DNA of 42,555 bases, from assembly GCF_003479425.1 (NCBI RefSeq), contig NZ_QUHC01000019.1, positions 1-42,555 of the forward strand. The letters are read 5' to 3'. Source of the DNA: Odoribacter sp. AF15-53. Lineage in GTDB: Bacteria; Bacteroidota; Bacteroidia; Bacteroidales; Marinifilaceae. The notes below the pieces were generated by a model, which worked only from the letters and a program-made list of their open reading frames with translations, ran no database searches and had not been told where the DNA came from. Numbering within the stretch: the first letter of the stretch is position 1; the number at the start of each line of letters is the position of its first letter. Position numbers and translations under genes: made by a program. This document shows, one piece after another, positions 1-8,255 of this stretch.

Positions 1-171
1 AATATCGTAGAGTTCCATGTTTGCCGATGCTTCAAGGATTGCATCGGGACCTTTATCTGCCCCCTTTAACCACGTGCTTGTCCCGTCATAAGGTACAGGT
101 AATACTACAATCTCGGCAGTTTCGTATGCCGTAAACTCGTTGTCGAGTCCTCCATAATTTTTATTTTCCAT
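1..171 (-). CDS. speB: Agmatinase/arginase family protein, N-terminal part only
   Basis: The first 57 codons of a leftward gene are visible; the rest lies beyond the left edge. The translation begins MENKNYGGLDNEF and contains VLPVPYDGTSTWLKGADKGP, the N-terminal strand and loop typical of ureohydrolases (agmatinase SpeB/arginase), which hydrolyse agmatine or arginine to urea. The metal-binding aspartate and histidine motifs would be downstream and cannot be checked, so agmatinase versus another ureohydrolase is inferred from the N-terminus only. The ATG at 171-169 is the first in frame. A TAnnTTTG-type promoter element (TAGTTTTG) lies on the minus strand at 231-224. Confidence 0.75.
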   Translation of the reverse strand, partial: MENKNYGGLDNEFTAYETAEIVVLPVPYDGTSTWLKGADKGPDAILEASANMELYDI

Positions 172-239
172 ATCTAATTGGGTTTATAGTATTTATAAAC
201 TCTTTTCTTTGTAAAAAGGTTTGCAAAACTAACGAATAT

Positions 240-282
240 AATTGAGAATTGAAAATGGATAATTGAAAATGAAAAATTAATC
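240..282. repeat. AT-rich intergenic repeat (AATTGAAAAT units)
   Basis: Between the agmatinase and deaminase genes there is a run of imperfect AATTGAAAATG-like units. A similar run occurs at 13935-13970. They look like the simple intergenic repeats common in Bacteroidales. No function can be read from them. Confidence 0.5.
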
Positions 283-303
283 TATTACTTCGTTTTGTGG
301 CTG

Positions 304-1599
304 TCATACAGCGGTTTCAGCAATGTGTTGCATGGCATTCATGGTTTCTTCTTTGTCGATGTGCAATACGTCCCGATTTCGCATGATCCATTTCCCGTTG
401 ACCATGGAGGAACGGACGTTTTTGCTGTTGGATGCGTAAACGATGGCGGAGTACTCGTCGTAGACAGGAATCATGTTGCTGGCGTTGGCATGGAGTAGGA
501 TCAGATCGGCCCGTTTGCCCACTTCGAGTGATCCGGTAATATGGTCGATTCCGAGAGCTTTTGCCCCGTTAATAGTCGCCATGCGAAGGGCAGTACGAGC
601 GTTAACGGCTTCCGGATTATAATGGATGCCTTTCGGGAGAAGGGCGGCGAAACGCATTTCCTCGATCATGTCGAGAGTATTGTTGCTTGCTGTACCATCG
701 GTCCCGATACTCACGTTTATTCCGGCTTTCAGGTAAGAGTCTGTGTCGGCCATCCCGCTGGCGAGTTTTAGATTACTTTTCGGGCAATGGGCCACGGAGG
801 TTCGAGTCCGGGCGTATAATTCGATCTCTTTCGGGTTAAGCCAGACAGAATGGGCTGCGATCACGTTCCGGTCAAGTAAGCCGATGGAGTAGAGATATTC
901 GGCGGGAGAGGCGCCTGTTTGTGCCGTGATATCCTCAACTTCTTTGCGGGTTTCGGCCACGTGTATGTGGAGGGGTATATTATATTTCTCGGCTATTTCT
1001 TTTGCTTTTCGCAAGGTCTCTTTGGAGCAAGTGTATGGTGAATGTGCGCAAACCGTCGGGTGGATGAGATGGTCTCCATACCATTGCTGGATAAGGGATT
1101 CACAACGGGCAATGCCTTCATCAAGCGTGCGGAAACTAGGTGTCGGGAAGTCGATAAGTGATTCTCCGACAACAGCCCGGATTCCGACTTTCTTGGCTTC
1201 CGAGGCGATGATATTTTCAAAGAAGTACATATCATTGAAACAGGTTGTTCCCGATTTAATCATTTCAATGAAAGCGAGTCGAGTGGCCACGGCAACATTT
1301 TCCGGAGTCACCAAACGAGCCTCGGCCGGGAAGATATGATCGTTTAGCCACGTGTGAAGGGGAAGATCATCCGCATATCCGCGCAGCATGGTCATGGGAA
1401 CGTGTGTGTGCGTGTTGATGAATCCGGGCATCACGATCATTCCTTCCGCGTCAAAATATTCCGCGTCGACGGATTCTATTTTACCGGGACGTATTTCTTG
1501 AATTTGCATTCCTTCTATCTGGATAGAACCGTTTTTGATGATCTCCATGTTCTCGTTCATGGTAATGATACGAGCGTTGAATATAATTGTATTTGGCAT
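304..1599 (-). CDS. mtaD: Amidohydrolase: S-adenosylhomocysteine/5-methylthioadenosine deaminase
   Basis: A 431-residue metal-dependent amidohydrolase of the MtaD/AtzA/SsnA group. These enzymes deaminate adenosine-type purines such as S-adenosylhomocysteine or methylthioadenosine to the inosyl form, in the cytoplasm. The metal ligands are visible: HTH at residues 64-66, HIH at 211-213 followed by AET, H250 in AHSVWL, and the catalytic/ligand aspartate D301 in IGTDG. Length and the C-terminal beta-sandwich region (GSLEVGKRADLILL) match the family. A minus-strand TAACTTTG box lies just upstream (1624-1617). The neighbour on the left is an agmatinase, so polyamine/methionine-salvage context is plausible. 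The exact substrate cannot be set from sequence alone; guanine- or chlorohydrolase-type activities are alternatives. Confidence 0.85.
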   Translation of the reverse strand: MPNTIIFNARIITMNENMEIIKNGSIQIEGMQIQEIRPGKIESVDAEYFDAEGMIVMPGFINTHTHVPMTMLRGYADDLPLHTWLNDHIFPAEARLVTPENVAVATRLAFIEMIKSGTTCFNDMYFFENIIASEAKKVGIRAVVGESLIDFPTPSFRTLDEGIARCESLIQQWYGDHLIHPTVCAHSPYTCSKETLRKAKEIAEKYNIPLHIHVAETRKEVEDITAQTGASPAEYLYSIGLLDRNVIAAHSVWLNPKEIELYARTRTSVAHCPKSNLKLASGMADTDSYLKAGINVSIGTDGTASNNTLDMIEEMRFAALLPKGIHYNPEAVNARTALRMATINGAKALGIDHITGSLEVGKRADLILLHANASNMIPVYDEYSAIVYASNSKNVRSSMVNGKWIMRNRDVLHIDKEETMNAMQHIAETAV

Positions 1600-1807
1600 A
1601 GCGTTCTTTTTTTTGACAAAGTTAGAGATAATCTGAGATATTTCCAGTATGGCTTTGAATTGTAAACAAACATTTGTATAATTGGTACAAATATTTGCTA
1701 AATAATGCGTCTTATGAAGTTTTCTACCGAAAAGGAAAAAAGCTTGACGAGACGTTTTTACATATTTGCTAAAAACTGTAAAACGAGTATATTTAACTTT
1801 TTAGTTG

Positions 1808-1815
1808 TAGTTTTG
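1808..1815 (+). promoter_or_regulatory. Candidate -7 box for the nitrilase gene
   Basis: TAGTTTTG matches the Bacteroidota -7 consensus TAnnTTTG, about 50 nt before the start codon at 1869. No clear -33 TTG at the right spacing is seen, so this is weak. Confidence 0.35.
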
Positions 1816-1868
1816 TAAAAAGAATTGTTTATGGAGGAAAATCATAAAGGAAACTAAGATATGAAATC

Positions 1869-2657
1869 ATGAAAATATTGTCTTGTATATTATTTGTCGT
1901 TTTATCTATTTTACCTTCAATGGTAAAAGGTCAAGAAATGAAACCCGTCAAGGTCGCTCTCGTGCAGGCACATTTGATATGGGGAGATGTGAAAGCGAAT
2001 TTGTTCGCTTTTGATAAGCGGGTTCCTCTTTGCGAGGGATGCGATGTGATCGTGTTCCCTGAACTTTTCACTTCCGGGTGCGAGATGAAGAAGCGGGATC
2101 GGGAAGAGGCTGATCGTACAAAGGATAAGATAGCTTCTTATTATCCGGAAGTGATCCGGAGAATGAAAAAATGGGCAAAACGTTCCAAGGCTTTGATTAT
2201 CGGCTCTACGATCTATAAGGAAGATGGGAAATATTATAACCGTTTGCTGGCAGTTTTTCCCGATGGAAATTATCAATACTATGACAAGCATAATTGTTTT
2301 AAAAAAGGAAGTTTTTCACCGGGAGATAAACATTTGACCTTATCTTGGAAAGGATTGCGTTTTTCTACGTATATCTGTTACGATCTTCGTTTCCCGGAAT
2401 GGAGCCGGAATAATGGAGAGTACGATGCTGCAATTTATATCGCCAACTGGCCGGAATCCCGAAGTGCGGATTGGAACGAACTTCTGCGTGAACGAGCAAT
2501 GGAAAACAAGGCGTATGTTATTGCCGTTAACTGTGCCGGGACTGATTTTACCGGAATTACTTACAAGGGAGAAAGTTGTGTGATTGCGCCGGATGGAGAG
2601 GTGCAGGCAAAATGTGGAGACTATCGGGATAGTATAGTAGTTTGTGAAGTTAATTAG
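1869..2657 (+). CDS. Carbon-nitrogen hydrolase (nitrilase superfamily, omega-amidase-like) with signal peptide
   Basis: A 262-residue nitrilase-fold protein resembling omega-amidases (YafV/Nit2), which hydrolyse the terminal amide of alpha-ketoglutaramate-type substrates. The Glu-Lys-Cys catalytic triad is present: E65 in FPELFTSG, K140 in YYDKHN, and C170 in ICYDLRFP. The first 21 residues (MKILSCILFVVLSILPSMVKG) form a convincing hydrophobic signal peptide with cleavage near GQE. This is unusual because omega-amidases are normally cytoplasmic. A cytoplasmic start at the internal Met24 (MKPVKVAL), where the domain begins, cannot be excluded, but the hydrophobic stretch is well formed and the upstream ATG fits. 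It stands alone, with a 186-nt gap to the next gene. The substrate is uncertain. Confidence 0.8.
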   Translation: MKILSCILFVVLSILPSMVKGQEMKPVKVALVQAHLIWGDVKANLFAFDKRVPLCEGCDVIVFPELFTSGCEMKKRDREEADRTKDKIASYYPEVIRRMKKWAKRSKALIIGSTIYKEDGKYYNRLLAVFPDGNYQYYDKHNCFKKGSFSPGDKHLTLSWKGLRFSTYICYDLRFPEWSRNNGEYDAAIYIANWPESRSADWNELLRERAMENKAYVIAVNCAGTDFTGITYKGESCVIAPDGEVQAKCGDYRDSIVVCEVN

Positions 2658-2843
2658 TAGATTCATTGCTCGTTCAGAGAAGTTTTTGTTAGCGATATTC
2701 TATAAGAAAAATGATTTTGAAGAAGAAAATGTGATATAAATATTCTATCTTTGAAGAGAGAACTACAGCGTTTTGTTATTTTATATTTCAAGCAATTATT
2801 TGAGGGCGGGGTGTAATTGAATGGCTTGTGATTAATTATTTTA

Positions 2844-4301
2844 ATGCTTTTACAAATGATAACAATAAGAGAAGAAAGAAAAGCCTTTCATGAAGTAGCA
2901 TTGATTTTTTCAGAGTGGGGATGGGGATTTAAAGAGCAGAATCAAGATTGGGGATTTGATGTTTTAATAGAGATGGCATATCAAAAAAGACTCACTGGAA
3001 AAGTGGGTTTTCTTCAAATAAAAGGAGGGGAAAGTAATTTTTATCGTGGACGTCATGGGGTTACATTCTATTTTTCTCAAGAACATAAAGATTATTGGCT
3101 TACTCTTGGTGAACGGAACCCTTTTTTCATTATTCTGGATGATTTTTCTGAAGGTAAGATATATTGGTTTTTATTGACGGAAGAGAAAATTGTTAGAACT
3201 TCTAAAGAATTCAAGGTGATTATTCCGTATGAGAATTTGTTAAATGTCGATGCAAGAGAGCGATTTGAAAATATACTTGTTAATTATCCTTTTGAAGCGG
3301 ATGAAGACGACAAGGTTTTATCTGATAATAAGTCAATAAAAAATACGCCTTTTGATCTGGAAATATTTTATAAGATTGATGTTAAGAAGGGACTACTTTG
3401 TTGTTTGAAAGAGAAAAAAAACAAGATAAATATTGTTTTAGGATATAATCCGGATGTAAATAGTTGGGATAAAGAAAAGGAAGAATTAGACTGGAAAGAT
3501 CCTTATTATTACACTCTTTGGGATTTGAAGCAATTTATAAGGGATAAATATTTATCTTTAAAATTGAAAGATGTTTCAAATATACTTGAGAGTATTAAAT
3601 ATGAAATAGAATCTATCGTAGAAGAAGAAGGGATTCAAAAGCTTGCAGGAGTATTGTTTGATTGGGATAATCTAGGGAAGGATATATATAAATACAAAGA
3701 TTTTGTTCGGGCTTTTGAACAATTTTCAGGATTATCGAAAGGGCGGTATAAAGTTAGGACTGTAGGGCAAACAGTAGAATTTGTAACAAATAATAAGAAA
3801 TATGTAATTGATACTTATCAAGGAAAAACTTGGGAATTAAAGACTCTTATAGAGAATGAATGTTACGAGGAGATTTATACAGAGACAGATGAGTATATTT
3901 GGAGTGAAATATATTTGGATGGCGGTATTGAAAAAATAGATTTTATTCCTAAAATGCTTGAGCAATGGGAGAGATATTGGGATCAATTATATCGGCAAGT
4001 GGAAGAGAATGTGGGAGAAACGAGTCATCTGGATAGTATGAAAGAAAGTTCATGGAAACGATTTCAAATTTTTGAAGCTGGGTATGATGATATTGGCGAT
4101 ATTATTCGATATGCTTGGGAACTTGGCGATATGGAATTGTATCCGATAGCTGTGTTGACCATGATGAATATTTTTGATCGGGAGTGTTGCTATGAGGAGT
4201 ATTGCGAATGTGAATTTTATGGTGGTGTAACATGGAAATCAATATGTCTTGATAATAATGATGAAGGGAAATTCTTTTATATAAAAGAGCAAGATGAGTA
4301 A
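2844..4301 (+). CDS. DUF4365 domain-containing protein
   Basis: A 485-residue protein whose N-terminal 130 residues look like DUF4365: EERKAFHEVALIF, then WGFDVLIEM, then GFLQIKGG (an acid...QxK pattern reminiscent of PD-(D/E)xK nucleases) and the strand PFFIILDDFSEGKIYW. DUF4365 proteins are of unknown function, and some occur in defence or mobile-element settings. The remaining 350 residues are rich in acidic, aromatic and coiled helices, and I do not recognise them. The gene is markedly AT-rich, stands alone between a nitrilase gene and lepA, and ends at a bidirectional terminator, which fits a horizontally acquired single-gene insertion. A second in-frame ATG at 2859 (MITIREE) is an equally good start. 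No other function is claimed. Confidence 0.6.
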   Translation: MLLQMITIREERKAFHEVALIFSEWGWGFKEQNQDWGFDVLIEMAYQKRLTGKVGFLQIKGGESNFYRGRHGVTFYFSQEHKDYWLTLGERNPFFIILDDFSEGKIYWFLLTEEKIVRTSKEFKVIIPYENLLNVDARERFENILVNYPFEADEDDKVLSDNKSIKNTPFDLEIFYKIDVKKGLLCCLKEKKNKINIVLGYNPDVNSWDKEKEELDWKDPYYYTLWDLKQFIRDKYLSLKLKDVSNILESIKYEIESIVEEEGIQKLAGVLFDWDNLGKDIYKYKDFVRAFEQFSGLSKGRYKVRTVGQTVEFVTNNKKYVIDTYQGKTWELKTLIENECYEEIYTETDEYIWSEIYLDGGIEKIDFIPKMLEQWERYWDQLYRQVEENVGETSHLDSMKESSWKRFQIFEAGYDDIGDIIRYAWELGDMELYPIAVLTMMNIFDRECCYEEYCECEFYGGVTWKSICLDNNDEGKFFYIKEQDE

Positions 4302-4341
4302 TCATGTATTGAAATAGTTGTTCGTTTTATACAAGAAAAGC

Positions 4342-4391
4342 AATAAAATAAAAACCAATATTCAGTAATGAATACTGGTTTTTATTTTATT
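4342..4391. terminator. Bidirectional terminator between DUF4365 gene and lepA
   Basis: An A-rich/T-rich hairpin: AATAAAATAAAAACCA and TATTCA pair with TGAATA and GGTTTTTATTTTATT around a GTAA loop. The two genes converge here, and both orientations end in a T-rich arm. Confidence 0.8.
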
Positions 4392-4408
4392 GATCAATCC
4401 GAAGACTT

Positions 4409-6196
4409 TTAATCCAGTTTCAGCACGGCAAGGAACGCTTTTTGCGGAACCTCCACGTTACCGATTTGTTTCATTCGCTTCTTTCCTTTTTTCTGTTTTT
4501 CCAACAGCTTACGTTTACGGGAGATATCGCCACCGTAACATTTCGCAGTCACGTCCTTGCGAACAGCCTTGATCGTTTCGCGGGAAATGATCTTCGCCCC
4601 GATAGCCGCCTGTATGGCAATATCGAATTGTTGGCGGGGAATAAGTTCTTTTAGTTTCTCGCAAATCCGTTTTCCGAAAGAATAAGCGTTATCAAAGTGA
4701 ATCAAGGCTGATAAGGCATCTACCGATTCTCCATTCAACAGGATATCCAGTTTCACCAGATTTGCCCGGCGATAACCGATTTGGAAATAGTCGAAAGAGG
4801 CGTATCCTTTCGTGATACTTTTCAATTTATCGTAAAAGTCGAACACGATTTCAGCCAATGGCATCTCGTAATTCAATTCGATACGGTTTCCCGTCAGGTA
4901 GTGCTGTTTTATCAGTACACCGCGTTTACCTAAACAAAGCGTCATGATTTGCCCGATATAATCTGTCGGGGTGATGATTTGCGCCTTGATATAGGGTTCC
5001 TCGATGAAATCAAGTACGGTTGGGGAAGGCATATCGGAAGGATTGTGCATCTCGAAAACTTCTCCTTTCGTGGTATGGGCGATATACATCACGTTCGGGA
5101 CCGTGGTAATCACGTTCATATCGAATTCCCGGTCCAGACGTTCCTGCACGATTTCCATGTGTAACATACCGAGGAATCCGCAACGGAATCCGAATCCCAA
5201 TGCGGCAGATGATTCCGGCTCGAAAGTCAGGGAAGCATCATTTAACTGTAATTTCTCGATGGAAGCACGCAAGTCTTCATAATCTTCCGAGTCAATGGGA
5301 TAAATTCCGGCAAATACCATAGGTTTTACTTCCTCGAACCCGTCAATCGCTTCCGAGCAGGGACGTTCAACATGCGTGATCGTATCTCCCACGCGAACTT
5401 CAGAGGAGGTCTTGATTCCGGAAATGATATATCCCACGTTACCGGTACTTAACTCGGCTCGTGGTTCCTGTTCCAGACGCAACACGCCGATCTCGTCGGC
5501 ATCATATTCTTTGCCCGTGCTCACGAACTTAACTTTATCGCCCTTTTTCAGGCTGCCGTTCATGATCCGGCAATAGGTGATAATTCCCCGGAACGAGTTA
5601 AATTCCGAGTCGAAAACCAACGCTTGAAGAGGGGCATCAGGGTCCCCGGTAGGTGCGGGTATTCTTTCTACCACGGCTTCCAGAATTTTATCGACTCCCA
5701 GTCCGGTTTTCCCGCTGGCTTCGATAATATCTTCCCGTTCACAACCGATCAATTCTTCAATTTGATCTTTTACCTCCTCGGGCATGGCGTTGGGCATATC
5801 CATTTTATTCAACACGGGAATAATCTCCAAGTTATTATCAATAGCAAGGTAGAGGTTCGAGATCGTTTGGGCCTGGATTCCCTGTGTGGCATCCACGATC
5901 AGTAGAGCCCCCTCGCAGGCAGCGATAGAACGAGAAACCTCGTAAGAGAAGTCCACGTGTCCCGGGGTGTCAATCAAGTTAAGAACGTATTTCTCCCCTT
6001 TATAGATATAATCCATCTGTATCGCGTGGCTTTTGATGGTGATCCCTCGTTCTCGTTCCAGATCCATGTCATCAAGCACCTGTGCTTGTAGATCTTTCCC
6101 CACGACAGTTCCGGTCGTTTCCAACAAACGGTCGGCAAGTGTACTCTTGCCGTGATCAATATGTGCGATAATACAGAAATTCCTAATGTTCTTCAT
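4409..6196 (-). CDS. lepA: Elongation factor 4 (LepA) GTPase
   Basis: A 595-residue ribosome-associated translational GTPase, the usual length for LepA. It binds ribosomes and is reported to back-translocate or rescue stalled complexes. Visible GTPase motifs include G1 AHIDHGKST near the N-terminus, G2/switch residues in [11 protein letters not shown]3 DTPGHVDF, and G4 NKMD. The LepA-specific C-terminal domain is intact and ends [18 protein letters not shown]. It begins [20 protein letters not shown] minus-strand TATCTTTG box (6228-6221) lies about 25 nt upstream of the start. It converges with the DUF4365 gene and is followed upstream by pstS in the same orientation, separated by a hairpin, so it is probably transcribed alone. 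Confidence 0.97.
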   Translation of the reverse strand: MKNIRNFCIIAHIDHGKSTLADRLLETTGTVVGKDLQAQVLDDMDLERERGITIKSHAIQMDYIYKGEKYVLNLIDTPGHVDFSYEVSRSIAACEGALLIVDATQGIQAQTISNLYLAIDNNLEIIPVLNKMDMPNAMPEEVKDQIEELIGCEREDIIEASGKTGLGVDKILEAVVERIPAPTGDPDAPLQALVFDSEFNSFRGIITYCRIMNGSLKKGDKVKFVSTGKEYDADEIGVLRLEQEPRAELSTGNVGYIISGIKTSSEVRVGDTITHVERPCSEAIDGFEEVKPMVFAGIYPIDSEDYEDLRASIEKLQLNDASLTFEPESSAALGFGFRCGFLGMLHMEIVQERLDREFDMNVITTVPNVMYIAHTTKGEVFEMHNPSDMPSPTVLDFIEEPYIKAQIITPTDYIGQIMTLCLGKRGVLIKQHYLTGNRIELNYEMPLAEIVFDFYDKLKSITKGYASFDYFQIGYRRANLVKLDILLNGESVDALSALIHFDNAYSFGKRICEKLKELIPRQQFDIAIQAAIGAKIISRETIKAVRKDVTAKCYGGDISRKRKLLEKQKKGKKRMKQIGNVEVPQKAFLAVLKLD

Positions 6197-6299
6197 CTAT
6201 GAAATTTTAGATTTAGGTTGCAAAGATAATGATTTTCCGGTTCAAAATATAATGGAAAATATCAACTTCGAGGTGTTTTCTATATATTTATACAAGGAG

Positions 6300-6325
6300 A
6301 GGGCTGTCATTTTATAGACAGCCCT
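6300..6325. other. Hairpin after pstS
   Basis: AGGGCTGTC and GACAGCCCT form a perfect 9-bp stem around an 8-nt AT loop, 52 nt past the pstS stop. Neither strand has a clean T-tract, so it may be a terminator helped by other factors or an mRNA 3'-end stabiliser. Confidence 0.6.
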
Positions 6326-6377
6326 GCCAGGATGAAAAATAGTTTTATAAATAACAATGTTCGATAAATGAATATTG

Positions 6378-7439
6378 TTATTTTAAAATGGTTTTTCCGT
6401 TATAGGTAACTGATTTCAGAAGAGTTTTAGCGTTCTCCACGGCTTTCTGAGGGAGTGGTGAGTAGTTTACTTTTGTCGTCAGAGCTTGGGCTTCCGGGCT
6501 TAACATCCAATCGAGTAATTTTAACGTTGCTTCAGCCTGATCGATACTTCTGTCCGCGTAAGCCTGTTCTTTGTAGAGAAGAATCCAGGTAAAACAACTG
6601 ATCGGGTAAGCATCCGGTGCGGCTGAATTCGTGATCATGGTACGAGTATCGGCGGGCATGTCTCCCTTGGCTGCGGCAGAAATGCTTTCCGTGTTCGGGG
6701 TGATATAGTTCCCGGCAGCATTTTTCATTTGGGCGAACTGGATTTTCAGGGCAAAAGCGTATTCCGAACCCACGTAACCGATAGTTCCAGCTGTTTGGCT
6801 GATGACTCCGGCAACACCGGGATTTCCTTTAGCAGCCATCCCGACGGGCCATTTCAATGATTTTCCGGTTCCGATCTTTTCAGCCCATTCCGGGCTTACC
6901 TTTGTCATGTAATCGCTGAAAACAAACGTGGTCCCGCTGCCGTCAGAACGATAAACCGGATGGATCTCTTTGTCAGGTAGATTTATGCCGGAGTTGATTT
7001 CTTGGATGCGTTTATCGTTCCATTTCGTGATTTTACCCAAGTAAATATCGGCAACGATGTCGCCTGTTAATTTTAAATCTTTCACACCCGCAAGGTTATA
7101 GGCTAAAACCACGGCTCCCATACAAGTTGGGATATGAATGGTGGCGGCCGGCATTTCGTTCATCTCTTTTTCAGAAAGATAGGCATCAGATCCCCCGAAG
7201 TCAACGATCTTGTCTTTTAGGCTCCGGATACCGCCGCCACTACCGATACCGCCGTAAGTCACGGAGTTTCCGGTTTTCTCTTGGTAGGTTTTGAATGCCA
7301 GGTTGTAAAAAGGAAGTGGAAAAGTAGCACCCGCACCCGAAAGAGTTGCTTTTTTCGTGGATTTGTTTCCTTCTGAAGTGGCGTTACAATTAAAAATAAC
7401 CGCCAAAATAAGGATAGATGTAAATAATAAATTTCTCAT
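6378..7439 (-). CDS. pstS: Phosphate-binding protein PstS (ABC transporter)
   Basis: A 353-residue periplasmic phosphate-binding protein. After a signal peptide (MRNLLFTSILILAVIFNC, possibly a lipoprotein at Cys18), the mature protein starts with the PstS signature GAGATFPLPFYNLAF. Then come GIGSGGGIRSLKDKIVDFGGSDAYLS and YRSDGSGTTFVFSDYM, the loops that hold the phosphate oxyanion. It captures inorganic phosphate for the PstCAB permease. No pstC, pstA, pstB or phoU is adjacent: the next gene upstream is a toxin-antitoxin locus. The transporter must therefore be encoded elsewhere, or this is a stand-alone binding protein as often seen in Bacteroidales. I could not identify a Pho-box in the 140-nt upstream region. 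Confidence 0.93.
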   Translation of the reverse strand: MRNLLFTSILILAVIFNCNATSEGNKSTKKATLSGAGATFPLPFYNLAFKTYQEKTGNSVTYGGIGSGGGIRSLKDKIVDFGGSDAYLSEKEMNEMPAATIHIPTCMGAVVLAYNLAGVKDLKLTGDIVADIYLGKITKWNDKRIQEINSGINLPDKEIHPVYRSDGSGTTFVFSDYMTKVSPEWAEKIGTGKSLKWPVGMAAKGNPGVAGVISQTAGTIGYVGSEYAFALKIQFAQMKNAAGNYITPNTESISAAAKGDMPADTRTMITNSAAPDAYPISCFTWILLYKEQAYADRSIDQAEATLKLLDWMLSPEAQALTTKVNYSPLPQKAVENAKTLLKSVTYNGKTILK

Positions 7440-7580
7440 TTTCTATCAATTTTAGTTCAATATTTTCTTGCTTTTTTGCAACTGCAAGTTCCGCTGATTA
7501 TATGAACCTAATGTTGCAAAACGATTATCTTTTTGTTACAGAATGGGGAATGTTGATAATAAAAGGAAATAGAAAATATG

Positions 7581-7895
7581 TTATTCGGGAAGTATGTCTT
7601 GTAATGTAATTGGATTCTGGCGACAATCCCAGATCGCCACGATATAGATGGAATCTTTGTCGATATAATAGATTTCTTTAAAGATTGAGTTTATCATTAG
7701 ATATCGGTACCCAAGGGGATGTTTTTCAAGTACAGGTTCGATAGAACCTAAAAGGGGATTAGCAATAAGAAGAGAATCATTTTTTTCCATCTTTCTTGCC
7801 AATTTGGAGGCAACAACCACTCCGAATACTTGTTTCCCGTATAAAAGAATTTCGTAAGCTTGAATTTTGGCTATATGAGTTCAGATAATTTTCAT
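7581..7895 (-). pseudogene. ParE/RelE-type toxin broken by an in-frame TGA at codon 5
   Basis: Read from the ATG at 7895-7893, the frame is MKII, then TGA (7883-7881), then THIAKIQAYEILLYGKQVFG and on to the end. The full reading frame would be 104 residues, the normal length for ParE-family toxins. The C-terminus (YRYLMINSIFKEIYY, then IYIVAIWDCRQNP) is typical of ParE/RelE ribonuclease or gyrase-targeting toxins. Family members commonly begin MKIIW or MKVIW, so the TGA most likely replaces a TGG tryptophan codon by a single base change. The start is 3 nt past the stop of the upstream antitoxin, a typical pair layout. Translation from a GTG at 7820 would give only 79 residues lacking the first helices. 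The toxin is therefore probably inactive. Confidence 0.75.
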
Positions 7896-7898
7896 GTA

Positions 7899-8153
7899 TC
7901 AACGAAATTTGCTGAACACTTCTTTTACCATATCTTCGTGTGTACTGATATTTCCTTTTTTGATATCTTCTTGACTTTGTTCCAAAACTTGCTCAAGTTC
8001 TTCTACTGTAAATTGACAAGGGCGATTCATGGTTTGTTGTAGATGCTTATGCAAATACTTGGAAATTTTTTCCAGTAATTCAATGCTGTTCACCTCAGTT
8101 AAAATTTCTCTAACTAATTTGGCTTTCCGAGCATCTAATTCCATTGTGGTCAT
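7899..8153 (-). CDS. Antitoxin of the ParE-type pair
   Basis: An 84-residue helical, charged protein directly upstream of, and co-oriented with, the broken ParE-type toxin. The sequence has ELDARKAKLVREILTEVN followed by helices with FTVEELEQVLEQSQEDIKKG, the pattern of short antitoxin proteins seen next to ParE toxins in Bacteroidales. The C-terminal half would wrap the toxin. I prefer the ATG at 8153: it is preceded by AAAGGAG at a good distance, whereas an upstream ATG at 8171 lies in front of this site. With its toxin disabled, the antitoxin may still bind its own promoter or neutralise related toxins. The family is not identified precisely. Confidence 0.65.
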   Translation of the reverse strand: MTTMELDARKAKLVREILTEVNSIELLEKISKYLHKHLQQTMNRPCQFTVEELEQVLEQSQEDIKKGNISTHEDMVKEVFSKFR

Positions 8154-8255
8154 GATATTATCTCCTTTCAATTAAAGGATATTACAAATATAAGCATTAT
8201 TTCTGTTTCCCGTATGTCAAAGAGTGCTAAATCTTTTATTCATAAAGCACTGTTC

